A stretch of 14,665 bases of DNA. Source: Alphaproteobacteria bacterium. GTDB taxonomy: Bacteria; Pseudomonadota; Alphaproteobacteria; ATCC43930; CGMCC-115725. Positions 1-6,578 of this stretch are shown here, piece by piece. The notes under the pieces were generated by a model, which did no database searches, was not told the DNA's origin, and saw only the letters and a list, made by a program, of their open reading frames with translations. The stretch spans positions 1 to 14,665 of the forward strand of contig JAGWIH010000024.1 of assembly GCA_028866355.1 (NCBI GenBank), written 5' to 3'. The position numbers and the translations under genes are program-made. How positions within the stretch are numbered: position 1 is the first letter of the stretch; each line of letters opens with the position of its first letter.

Positions 1-390
1 GAACCGCCGGATCACCAGCGTCGCAACCCCAACTACCAATCCCCCAACGCACGGAACCGCCAATACACGCCACCACGACAACCCCAAACCCTCGCTCAGC
101 AAATGATCCGGAGAGACCTTGAACAGCATCTCGTGCAGCCATTGCGACATCTGATGCACGATGACGACGCCGATGCCGATGGCGGCGCCGACCGCAGCGC
201 CGAACACTGTTAGAGCGATCTCGTTGCTGCGCAGATGGCGGCGTTCGAGGCCGCGCAACAAGGCCCGCCAACGAACCCGCAGCAGGAACCGGGCGTCGTG
301 CCAGTTGCGCGTTGGCCGGGCACCAGCGGCAATCGACAGCGCCGGCCGCGCCATCGCGAAAGTGCCGCGAATGCGATCAACAATTTTCAT
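1..390 (-). CDS. ClC-family chloride channel/antiporter, N-terminal part (cut by left edge)
   Basis: The 130 codons visible are the start of a membrane protein whose 3' part lies outside the window. After about 45 mostly basic residues, a hydrophobic helix (around residues 63-80, VFGAAVGAAIGIGVVIV) is followed by an amphipathic stretch and a second helix that begins after SWWRVLAVP and contains GGLVVGVATLVI. This order, with the WWR-xxxxP-xxGG transition between the first two helices, is what ClC chloride channels and Cl-/H+ antiporters show at their N-terminus. The signature selectivity-filter motifs (GSGIP, GxEGP) would lie beyond the edge, so function cannot be confirmed. The ATG at 388-390 is chosen because it forms an ATGA overlap with the stop of an upstream open frame; there is only a weak GAG ribosome site. 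An internal ATG at residue 13 is an alternative start. Confidence 0.72.
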   Translation of the reverse strand, partial: MKIVDRIRGTFAMARPALSIAAGARPTRNWHDARFLLRVRWRALLRGLERRHLRSNEIALTVFGAAVGAAIGIGVVIVHQMSQWLHEMLFKVSPDHLLSEGLGLSWWRVLAVPCVGGLVVGVATLVIRRF

Positions 391-599
391 ACTTTGCTCG
401 GCCGCAACGTCGATGACAGTAACCGGAACGTAAACTTCGCCAAGGTCCGTCCTCGTGCCGCGAGGAGCACGCCGGAGGCCGGCGCCGGCTTGGCGCAGAC
501 CGCCTCCAGAAGCGCGGCGGCACCGTCACGGCATAACCCGTCTGCAGTGCGGCCGTAAAGCGGATGATGGAGTCGGTATCGGGTCCCGTCGCCGGCCAC
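387..599 (-). CDS. doubtful small ORF between livF and the ClC gene
   Basis: A 70-residue frame starts at a GTG 12 bp after the livF stop codon, in livF's own frame. Its stop codon overlaps the ClC start as ATGA, the same junction used by most gene pairs in this window. That overlap is the main reason to list it. Against it, there is no visible ribosome binding site, the product resembles no family I know, and the last 20 residues look random (RTLAKFTFRLL). In that last part the frame leading directly into the ClC start reads more like a protein (TDLGEVYVPVTVIDVAAEQ). It could be a real small coupled gene, a decayed or frameshifted gene, or simply leader sequence. No signal peptide or membrane segment is apparent. 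Confidence 0.25.
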   Translation of the reverse strand: MAGDGTRYRLHHPLYGRTADGLCRDGAAALLEAVCAKPAPASGVLLAARGRTLAKFTFRLLSSTLRPSKV

Positions 600-611
600 C
601 GCGTGGGCCGG

Positions 612-1334
612 TCAGTAAATCCCGAGATGTTGATGCAGATCGACACCGCTGCGGCGCAACTCGCTGGTGGTGCCTGCGACCGCTACGTGGCCGCTGTTGA
701 GAATGACGATGTCGTCGGCAATGTCGAACACCAGCTTGGCGTTCTGCTCGACCAGGATGATGCTAAGCCCCTGTTCCTTGAGTCGGCGGATGGTCGCCAT
801 GACCTCGGCGACGATTTGCGGCGCCAGACCTTCCGAGGGTTCGTCCATCAGCAGCACGCGCGGATTGGCCATGAGCGCGCGGCCGATAGCCAGCATCTGT
901 TGCTCGCCGCCGGAGAGATAGCCGGCGACCTGGTTCTGACGCTCCTTGAGGCGGGGAAAGGCGGCATAGACGGTGTCGAAGGTCCAAGGCGCGTGCGCGC
1001 CATTGGCTTTCGGCCGCCGCGCGGCCACCAGCAGGTTCTCGCGCACCGTCAGGCTGCGGAAAATGCGTCGGCCTTGCGGAACCAGGGCGATGCCGCAGGC
1101 CGCGATGTCCTCCGGCGCCCGGCCGGTAATCACCTGGTCGAACGACGTGACGCTGCCGCGGCGTGGCCGCAACATGCCCATCGTCACGTTCATGCACGTC
1201 GTCTTGCCGGCGCCGTTGCGGCCGAGCAGCCCGAGCAAACGTGCCTCGCCGAGCGCGAACGACACGCCATGCAGCACGTGGCTATCGCCGTAATAGGCGT
1301 CGATGCCACCGAGCACGAGCGCTTCATTCGCCAA
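612..1334 (-). CDS. livF: LivF-type ABC transporter ATP-binding protein
   Basis: Second ATPase subunit of a branched-chain amino acid-type (HAAT family) ABC importer, 240 residues, the usual LivF length. Visible motifs are Walker A GRNGAGKT at 38-45, Q-loop Q87, signature LSGGEQQ at 140-146 and Walker B VLLMDEP at 160-166. The switch position reads VEQN at 195-198, with Gln in place of His, which is normal for LivF. The start is a TTG at 1332-1334, preceded 7 bp upstream by a clear AAGGAG; the frame extends upstream without a good start, and this TTG lies inside the last codons of livG (11-bp overlap), so translation is probably coupled. It should pair with LivG on the cytoplasmic side of the LivH/LivM pore. 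The substrate cannot be read from an ATPase. It is the last recognised gene of the importer. Confidence 0.93.
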   Translation of the reverse strand: MANEALVLGGIDAYYGDSHVLHGVSFALGEARLLGLLGRNGAGKTTCMNVTMGMLRPRRGSVTSFDQVITGRAPEDIAACGIALVPQGRRIFRSLTVRENLLVAARRPKANGAHAPWTFDTVYAAFPRLKERQNQVAGYLSGGEQQMLAIGRALMANPRVLLMDEPSEGLAPQIVAEVMATIRRLKEQGLSIILVEQNAKLVFDIADDIVILNSGHVAVAGTTSELRRSGVDLHQHLGIY

Positions 1335-2061
1335 GGTAAATCTCCTTGGTGCGTGGGTCCGCAACCACCTCGGCGCGCGTGCCTTCGACCACGACTTCGC
1401 CGAAATGCATGACGGTGATGCGCTCGGCGAAATCGAGCGCGATATCCATGTCGTGCTCGATCATGACGATAGTGACGTCCCGCGGAATCGCGAACAGCAG
1501 CGTCTTGACGTCGCGACGCTCGTCGACCGAAAGGCCCGCGAACGGCTCGTCGAGCAGCAGCACGCGAGGATTCTGCGCTAGCGCCATCGCGATCTCGACA
1601 CGGCGGCGCTCACCGTACGACGTTTCGGCGAGCGGCCGATGCGCCAAATGACCGAGGCCGACGCGCGACAACGCCGTTTCCGCCTGTGCGATCAGCGCAT
1701 GTTGACGGTCGAGCCGCAACAGCGGGTTCCAGCGCAAACGCGAAAGGCCGAGCAGCGACAGCGTGACGTTCCGCAGCAGCGTGTCCTTGGGGAACAGCGT
1801 GATGATTTGATAGGTCCGCGACAGTCCCAAATGGGCGCGGCGGCGCGATGGCAGGCGCGTCAGCTCGCGGTCGAACAGGGAGACTGAACCGGCGTCCGGC
1901 CTGAGCTCGCCGGTGACGAGATTGAACAGCGTCGTCTTGCCGGCACCGTTGGGGCCGATGATCAAGCGCCGCTCGCCGGGTGCAACCACGAGATCAAGAC
2001 CGCGGGTGACACGCAGACCGCCGAAGGATTTCTCCAGCTTGTGAATCGACAGCGCGGTCAT
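1324..2061 (-). CDS. livG: LivG-type ABC transporter ATP-binding protein
   Basis: First ATPase subunit of the importer, 245 residues. Motifs: Walker A GPNGAGKT at 36-43, a degenerate signature SYGERRRVEIA at 148-158 (the LivG form, with no LSGGQ), Walker B RVLLLDEP at 166-173 and switch His203 in IEHDMD. The C-terminus ends IYLGE, the conserved LivG tail. The ATG at 2059-2061 overlaps the livM stop as ATGA; the frame stays open further upstream, but that part lies inside livM and does not resemble the family. The protein energises transport by ATP hydrolysis as a heterodimer with LivF. Co-transcription with livH, livM and livF is strongly implied by the overlaps. Confidence 0.94.
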   Translation of the reverse strand: MTALSIHKLEKSFGGLRVTRGLDLVVAPGERRLIIGPNGAGKTTLFNLVTGELRPDAGSVSLFDRELTRLPSRRRAHLGLSRTYQIITLFPKDTLLRNVTLSLLGLSRLRWNPLLRLDRQHALIAQAETALSRVGLGHLAHRPLAETSYGERRRVEIAMALAQNPRVLLLDEPFAGLSVDERRDVKTLLFAIPRDVTIVMIEHDMDIALDFAERITVMHFGEVVVEGTRAEVVADPRTKEIYLGE

Positions 2062-3044
2062 GGCGCCGGTTCGCTGGAGGTCGGCGCGACTGCCGCGGCC
2101 GTCTTGGTCCGCGCCTTGAGCAGCTGACGGACAAGCCGCGTCGTACCCGGCACCAAACCCTCCGGCATGAACATGATGATGGCCACGAAGATCGCGCCCA
2201 ACATCATGTTCCAACGCGTGATGTAGGCGCTGGCGACGTTCTTGACGATCTCGATCAGAATGGCGCCGACGATCGGGCCGAAGAGCGTGCCCGAGCCGCC
2301 CGAAATCACCATCAGCACGGGCTCGGCCGACGAAGTCAGGGACACCGTGGGCGGGCTGACAAACTCGGTGTAATAGACGAAGAGGATGCCCGCGACAGCC
2401 GCCAGGAACCCCGAAAACAGGCAGGCGTAGAAACGGATGAGCCAGACGTGATAGCCGAGCGCGGTCATGCGCCGCGGTTGATCGCGCGTGCCCTTGAGGC
2501 TGGCGCCGAACGGTGAATGGACGAAAATCCAGGTGGCGACCACCGCCAGAACGAAGACGACCGCCGTCGCATAATAGAAGTGCGACGGCGCATCGAGCGG
2601 GATGCCGAAGGGCGCCGGCCGGTGCGCGACGCTGAGGCCATTATCGCCGTTCGTGATGCTGACCCAACGGTAGGCAAGGCCCCACATGATCTGGCCGAGG
2701 GCGAGCGTGATCATCATGAAGCCGATGCCGGTGGTGCGCAGGCTCAATGCTGCGAAGACGGCGGTGCCGGCGAGCGTGAGTCCGATGGCGGTGACGATCG
2801 CGGTAACATGGCCGAGCCCGGCGCCCAGGCAGACGGCGACGGTGTAACTCGCCAGGCCGAACAATCCGGCATGACCGAGCGAAACGAGACCCGCATAACC
2901 GAGCAGCACATCGACGCTGAGCGCAAATATGGCGTAGATCAGGATCTGGCTGCAGACACTGATGTAATAATCGCCGGGAACCCACAGCGGCACCGTCACC
3001 ATGACAATCGCAGCGGCCACGAGCCCGATGCGCGTCGCCGTCAT
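2058..3044 (-). CDS. livM: LivM-type ABC transporter permease
   Basis: Inner-membrane permease of 328 residues with about eight to ten hydrophobic segments. The family hallmark ALSVDVLLGYAGLVSLGHAG lies in the N-terminal third, and GGSGTLFGPIVGAIL towards the C-terminus, both characteristic of LivM (BPD_transp_2 family). The last 20 or so residues, rich in Ala, Thr and Lys, form a cytoplasmic tail. The ATG at 3042-3044 overlaps the livH stop as ATGA, and the livM stop in turn overlaps the livG start the same way. It forms the translocation pore with LivH. Nothing in the sequence looks truncated. Substrate range (branched-chain amino acids, amides, urea, aromatic acids) cannot be decided from the permease. 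Confidence 0.95.
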   Translation of the reverse strand: MTATRIGLVAAAIVMVTVPLWVPGDYYISVCSQILIYAIFALSVDVLLGYAGLVSLGHAGLFGLASYTVAVCLGAGLGHVTAIVTAIGLTLAGTAVFAALSLRTTGIGFMMITLALGQIMWGLAYRWVSITNGDNGLSVAHRPAPFGIPLDAPSHFYYATAVVFVLAVVATWIFVHSPFGASLKGTRDQPRRMTALGYHVWLIRFYACLFSGFLAAVAGILFVYYTEFVSPPTVSLTSSAEPVLMVISGGSGTLFGPIVGAILIEIVKNVASAYITRWNMMLGAIFVAIIMFMPEGLVPGTTRLVRQLLKARTKTAAAVAPTSSEPAP

Positions 3045-3904
3045 GGTGCCTGCTTACCGAAAAGGCCCTGCGGCCGGACCACTAAAACCACGACCATTGG
3101 CAGGAACAACACGAAGTAGGCGAGCTCGGGCACCATCACCAAGCCGAAATTGTAGATGAAGCCGATGACAATGCTGCCGACCAGCGAGCCGAGCAGGCTG
3201 CCGACGCCCCCGAGAATCACGACCACCAGGGCCAGCGGCAACATGTCGAAATCGAGACCAGGATAAACGGTCAAGATAGGCGCGCCCATGAGGCCGCCAA
3301 ACCCGGCGAGCGCCGCACCGAGGCAGAAGACGGTCGTGAACAGGCGCGAAACGCGGATGCCGACGACGCGCGCCATCTGCGGATCATCGACACCGGCACG
3401 GATCATGGCGCCCAGCCGCGTGCGATCGAGCAGGGCCCAGAGGATCGCGGCAACGACGACGGCGATTACGATGATGGCGATCCGGTAGGTCGGGAAGAAC
3501 AACCCGGCGATACGCGTGCCGCCGACCAGCGCCGACGGCGTCCGGACCGAAATCGGGTCGCCGCTCCACACCATCAAACAGAAATCGGCGACGATGAACG
3601 CGATGCCGAGCGTCACAAGCACCTGGGCCTGGAGCGCGCCCGCCAGTCGCCGCAGCAGGAACCTCTCGATCAAGCCCCCGAAGGCAGCCATTGCCGCCGC
3701 CGCGATCACCGCGGCGAACCAAAACGGCAGATTGTAGGTAAGGACCATGCTGGCGCCGATATAACCGCCCAGCATGAACAACGAGCCGTGCGTCAGGTTC
3801 GGAATCCGCATCAGCCCGAAAATCAGCGAGAACCCGGCCGACAGCAAAAAGAGCAGGCCACCGAAGGTAATGCTGTTGATGGCCAATACGCCCCAGATAC
3901 TCAT
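3041..3904 (-). CDS. livH: LivH-type ABC transporter permease
   Basis: Inner-membrane permease of 287 residues, starting MSIWGVLAIN. The N-terminal block SAGFSLIFGLMRIPNLTHGS is the LivH signature (usually GLxFGxMRxxNxAHG), and VVILGGVGSLLGSLVGSIV is the matching C-terminal loop. The ATG at 3902-3904 was preferred over an in-frame start 19 codons upstream because the family begins at this Met and an AGGA lies about 10 bp before it; the extra residues (MRRSQRGGRSG) would fall inside the intergenic stem-loop. Its stop overlaps livM by ATGA. A 92-bp gap holding a long hairpin separates it from the binding-protein gene, so its expression may be set below that of the binding protein. Confidence 0.95.
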   Translation of the reverse strand: MSIWGVLAINSITFGGLLFLLSAGFSLIFGLMRIPNLTHGSLFMLGGYIGASMVLTYNLPFWFAAVIAAAAMAAFGGLIERFLLRRLAGALQAQVLVTLGIAFIVADFCLMVWSGDPISVRTPSALVGGTRIAGLFFPTYRIAIIVIAVVVAAILWALLDRTRLGAMIRAGVDDPQMARVVGIRVSRLFTTVFCLGAALAGFGGLMGAPILTVYPGLDFDMLPLALVVVILGGVGSLLGSLVGSIVIGFIYNFGLVMVPELAYFVLFLPMVVVLVVRPQGLFGKQAP

Positions 3905-3932
3905 GTCCGGCGGTCCTGCGCCGAAAATTCCA

Positions 3933-3976
3933 CTCCGCCCGCCGCGCTGCGACCGTCGCAACGCAACCGGGCGGAG
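3933..3976 (-). promoter_or_regulatory. long intergenic stem-loop between binding-protein gene and livH
   Basis: Perfect 9-bp arms (CTCCGCCCG at 3933-3941 and CGGGCGGAG at 3968-3976) enclose a second nested stem: GCG at 3944-3946 with CGC at 3962-3964, and TGCGA at 3948-3952 with TCGCA at 3956-3960, closing on a CCG loop. In the transcribed direction the stem is followed only by a short AATTTTC, so it is at best a partial terminator. By analogy with stem-loops after binding-protein genes in other importer operons, it may protect the upstream mRNA or lower livH-M-G-F expression. That role is inference; the structure is directly visible. Confidence 0.7.
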
Positions 3977-3996
3977 CCGAATTCGACCTTAACTCG

Positions 3997-5235
3997 TCAC
4001 GCCTTACAGGCGGTCACCGGCGGCCAGTCGCGCGAATAGGCTGGCTGCGCGAGGTATTTCTTCACGTCGTATGTCCAGAACTGGCTGACGTTCTGATAGG
4101 TCTTTTGCGTGACGCTAGTGAGCTTGCCGCCGACCTTCTCGATCTTGCGGACGAAGATGTTGCCGACGACGTTGCCGAACTCGTCGAAGTGGATCGGCCC
4201 GCGCGGTGTGTCCGTGAGCTTGACCGCGCGCAGCGCCTTGATCGTTTGCTCCGGCTTCGACACGTCGCCGTGCAATGCCTTGAGGCCGGCTTCGATCACC
4301 ATACCGCTGACATACATTCCGGCCGCGTAGAAGCCGGGCACGGCCTGGAAGTCCTTGTCCATCCCCGCCTTGAACTTCGCATTGGCGTCGTTCTTCAGAT
4401 CGATGGTGTAGGGGCAGGCGCTGATCATGCCGATCGCCTCGTCGCCGAAATGCGGCAACAAGGCATCGTCCCCGGCCGTCTCACCGCCGCAGACCGGCAG
4501 CTTGAGGCCGACATCGGCGTATTGTTTCATGAACTTTACCGGCGCGGCGCCGGCAAAACCCTGGCACACGCCGTCCACGTCCTGGATCTGCGCGATATAG
4601 GGCGTGAAATCGGGCGCGCCGAGCGGCGCCCACAATTTCTTGACGACGCAGCCGCCCTCGTCCGTGAAGACTTGCTGGAAGCCGCCACCCTGTTCGTAGC
4701 CGAACGCGAAATCCGAATCGATATAGACGACGCGCTTGAGCTTCATCTCCTTGCGGGCGTAGTCGCCCAACACGTGCGTCGCCTGCGACGAGGTCGCCGA
4801 AGCGCGACAGAGATAGGGATTGGGCTTGCGCTGGGACAAGTCGTCGGCGGCGGCAAGCGACAGAATCGGCGTCTTGTGCTGCGCGACATAATCCGAGATC
4901 GCCAGCATTTCGAATGCGGCCAGCGGGCCGAGAATGAAGTTGACCCCATCGCGCTCGATGAGCTCTTGCGCCTTGGTCTTGGCTTGCGCCGGGCTGCTGC
5001 CGGTATCGGCGACGACGAAGTCGACCTTTCTGCCGGCAAGGGTGAAATCCTTGGATTTCAGAAATACCGTGGCGCCCTGCTCCATCTGGATGCCGCCCTC
5101 GGCGAGCGGCCCGGTCTTGTCGGCAAGCAGGCCGATCTTGATCGACTTCGCCTGGGCGATCGATGGCATGGGGAACGCGGCGGCGCCGGCGATCGCGGCC
5201 GTACCGGCAAGAAATTTGCGGCGATTGACACGCAT
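3997..5235 (-). CDS. periplasmic substrate-binding protein of the liv-type ABC importer
   Basis: Protein of 412 residues with the two-lobed type I periplasmic binding fold (Peripla_BP_6, LivJ/LivK-like). The N-terminus MRVNRRKFLAGTAAIAGAAA carries a twin-arginine-like motif (RRKFL at 5-9), a hydrophobic core and a probable cleavage after SIAQA near residue 29, so export by Tat is likely. The mature protein begins KSIKIGLLADKTGPLAEGG, the family's first beta strand and ligand loop. Further blocks include NFILGPL near residue 100 and YIDSDFAFGYEQG. The ATG at 5233-5235 has GGAGG about 11 bp upstream. As first gene of the importer it decides substrate choice. Its sequence resembles the branch often linked to non-amino-acid ligands such as aromatic acids or amides, but that is only an impression. 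No lipobox Cys is present. Confidence 0.93.
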   Translation of the reverse strand: MRVNRRKFLAGTAAIAGAAAFPMPSIAQAKSIKIGLLADKTGPLAEGGIQMEQGATVFLKSKDFTLAGRKVDFVVADTGSSPAQAKTKAQELIERDGVNFILGPLAAFEMLAISDYVAQHKTPILSLAAADDLSQRKPNPYLCRASATSSQATHVLGDYARKEMKLKRVVYIDSDFAFGYEQGGGFQQVFTDEGGCVVKKLWAPLGAPDFTPYIAQIQDVDGVCQGFAGAAPVKFMKQYADVGLKLPVCGGETAGDDALLPHFGDEAIGMISACPYTIDLKNDANAKFKAGMDKDFQAVPGFYAAGMYVSGMVIEAGLKALHGDVSKPEQTIKALRAVKLTDTPRGPIHFDEFGNVVGNIFVRKIEKVGGKLTSVTQKTYQNVSQFWTYDVKKYLAQPAYSRDWPPVTACKA

Positions 5236-5265
5236 GGCTTCTGGTTTCCTCCCTCTATTTTCATG

Positions 5266-5292
5266 GGTGCCGCATTTTCAGCCCGCGGCACC
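5266..5292 (-). promoter_or_regulatory. inverted repeat in the leader of the binding-protein gene
   Basis: Perfect 8-bp arms, GGTGCCGC at 5266-5273 and GCGGCACC at 5285-5292, are separated by 11 bp. The element lies 31-57 bp before the ATG of the binding-protein gene, inside the 157-bp gap after the LLM gene. It could be an RNA hairpin near the ribosome site (which lies about 12 bp downstream of it) or a protein operator. No run of T follows it in the transcribed direction, so it is not an intrinsic terminator. I could not identify a convincing promoter in this gap. Confidence 0.5.
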
Positions 5293-5392
5293 GTCGTTAT
5301 TACCGGCTGATTTCTTGGGCTTTTCTGCGCCCTTTAGGCCGGCCGATCGAGTGAATGAGAGGATAGTGAGTTTCCGCCAATGGGCGCAACCT

Positions 5393-6493
5393 TCATTCCG
5401 CGGCCTCGGCGCCCAGCGCCTTGTTGATGCGCGGAATGACCTCGGTGGCCATCAGCTCCATCGACCGGCGGCCGAGCTGCGGGTCGACCCAATCGTGGCC
5501 GGCGTAGAGCAGCGTGCCGAAGTCGCCGACGCGCTCGCGGAACGCCAGCAACTGATCGACGACGCGATTGACCGAACCGTGGATCACCAGCGAGTCCATC
5601 ACATAGTCGAGCGTCACGGCGGAATCCGGCATGGCGCGATCCGCCTTGAACAATTCGGGCCGGCCGTTGCCGATCAACTTGGTCATCAGTTGCTGGTAAT
5701 AGAACCGATACGGACTATTGCCGCCGGTCGCGTAGCGCTTGGCGGTCTTGTCGTCATCGAGCACGCAAATGCTCTTGGCGACGCGCCAGTCGGCACAGCG
5801 GGCCGGACGCCCGGCCTTGGCGCAACCTTGCTCGTACATCGGCCAATGCGAGGCGACCCAAGGCGGCTGCAGGAAGTTGGCCGAAATCGGCGTCCAGCCG
5901 CGTTCGGCCGCGGCGACCACGCCCTTGGAAAAGGGCGCGACGGCGGTCACGACGATGGGCGGATGCGGCTTCTGATAGGGCGGCATGATGATGCCCTGGC
6001 CGATATCGAGCATCATGGTGCGCCGCGTGCTGATCTTCCAATACTTGCCTTCGAGGTCGTAGGGCGGCGCGGTCGACCAGATCTTCAACACCATGTCGAT
6101 GCCTTCGACGAACATGGCGGTGCGGTCGGCATCGAGATTGCCGAAGACTTCGGCATCGGACAGCAATCCGCCCGGGCTGATACCCATCAGAAAGCGGCCT
6201 TCGAGCATGTGGTCGATCATCGCCACCTGGGCGGCAATGGTCGCCGGATGGCTGTTCGGCACGTTGATCGTGCCGCTGCCGAGCTTGATGCGCTTGGTGT
6301 CATGCGCCAGCGACGCGAGGAACATCAGGCACGACGTGACCGTTTCGGCGCGATCGGTGATGTGTTCGCCGACGAAGGCTTCGGCATAGCCGACGCGATC
6401 GGCCAGCAGGATCGCCTCGCGATCCTCCTTGAGAGTCACCGTGTAATCGCGCTCCGGCGGATGGAGCGGCATGATGAAAAAGCCGAGCTTCAC
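5393..6493 (-). CDS. LLM-class (luciferase-like) flavin-dependent oxidoreductase
   Basis: Protein of 366 residues with the bacterial-luciferase TIM-barrel fold. Family blocks are the first strand KLGFFIMPLHPP at 2-13, EAFVGEHITD at 38-47, and the long conserved stretch SHPATIAAQVAMIDHMLEGR at 81-100 followed by FLMGISPGG. Members use reduced FMN, and a few F420, to oxygenate aldehydes, ketones, terpenes, sulfonates or heterocycles; the substrate is unknown here. The GTG at 6491-6493 is chosen because AGCAGG lies about 9 bp upstream and the family begins M-K-x-G-F-F. A TTG two codons earlier would be only 3 bp from that site. It lies 85 bp after the molybdenum hydroxylase large subunit on the same strand, which suggests shared regulation. 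It probably needs a separate NAD(P)H:flavin reductase, none of which is seen. Confidence 0.93.
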   Translation of the reverse strand: MKLGFFIMPLHPPERDYTVTLKEDREAILLADRVGYAEAFVGEHITDRAETVTSCLMFLASLAHDTKRIKLGSGTINVPNSHPATIAAQVAMIDHMLEGRFLMGISPGGLLSDAEVFGNLDADRTAMFVEGIDMVLKIWSTAPPYDLEGKYWKISTRRTMMLDIGQGIIMPPYQKPHPPIVVTAVAPFSKGVVAAAERGWTPISANFLQPPWVASHWPMYEQGCAKAGRPARCADWRVAKSICVLDDDKTAKRYATGGNSPYRFYYQQLMTKLIGNGRPELFKADRAMPDSAVTLDYVMDSLVIHGSVNRVVDQLLAFRERVGDFGTLLYAGHDWVDPQLGRRSMELMATEVIPRINKALGAEAAE

Positions 6494-6578
6494 GCCCAAT
6501 AACCTGCTGATTTGGCGCTATTGTTCACTTGATCAATAAACCAGTCAACCGCTTTCGCGGGACCTGTTGGGGGCGGAA

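Noticed and set aside
4105..5310. Plus-strand open frame (401 codons) opposite the binding-protein gene
   Set aside because: Mirror frame of a well-supported gene, low-complexity composition rich in Arg, Asp and Leu, no family resemblance.
4934..6502. Long plus-strand open frame (522 codons) across the LLM gene and the start of the binding-protein gene
   Set aside because: It lies opposite two clearly recognisable genes; its Arg/Asp/His/Ala-rich composition is the usual antisense shadow of GC-rich codons, and it has no recognisable domain.
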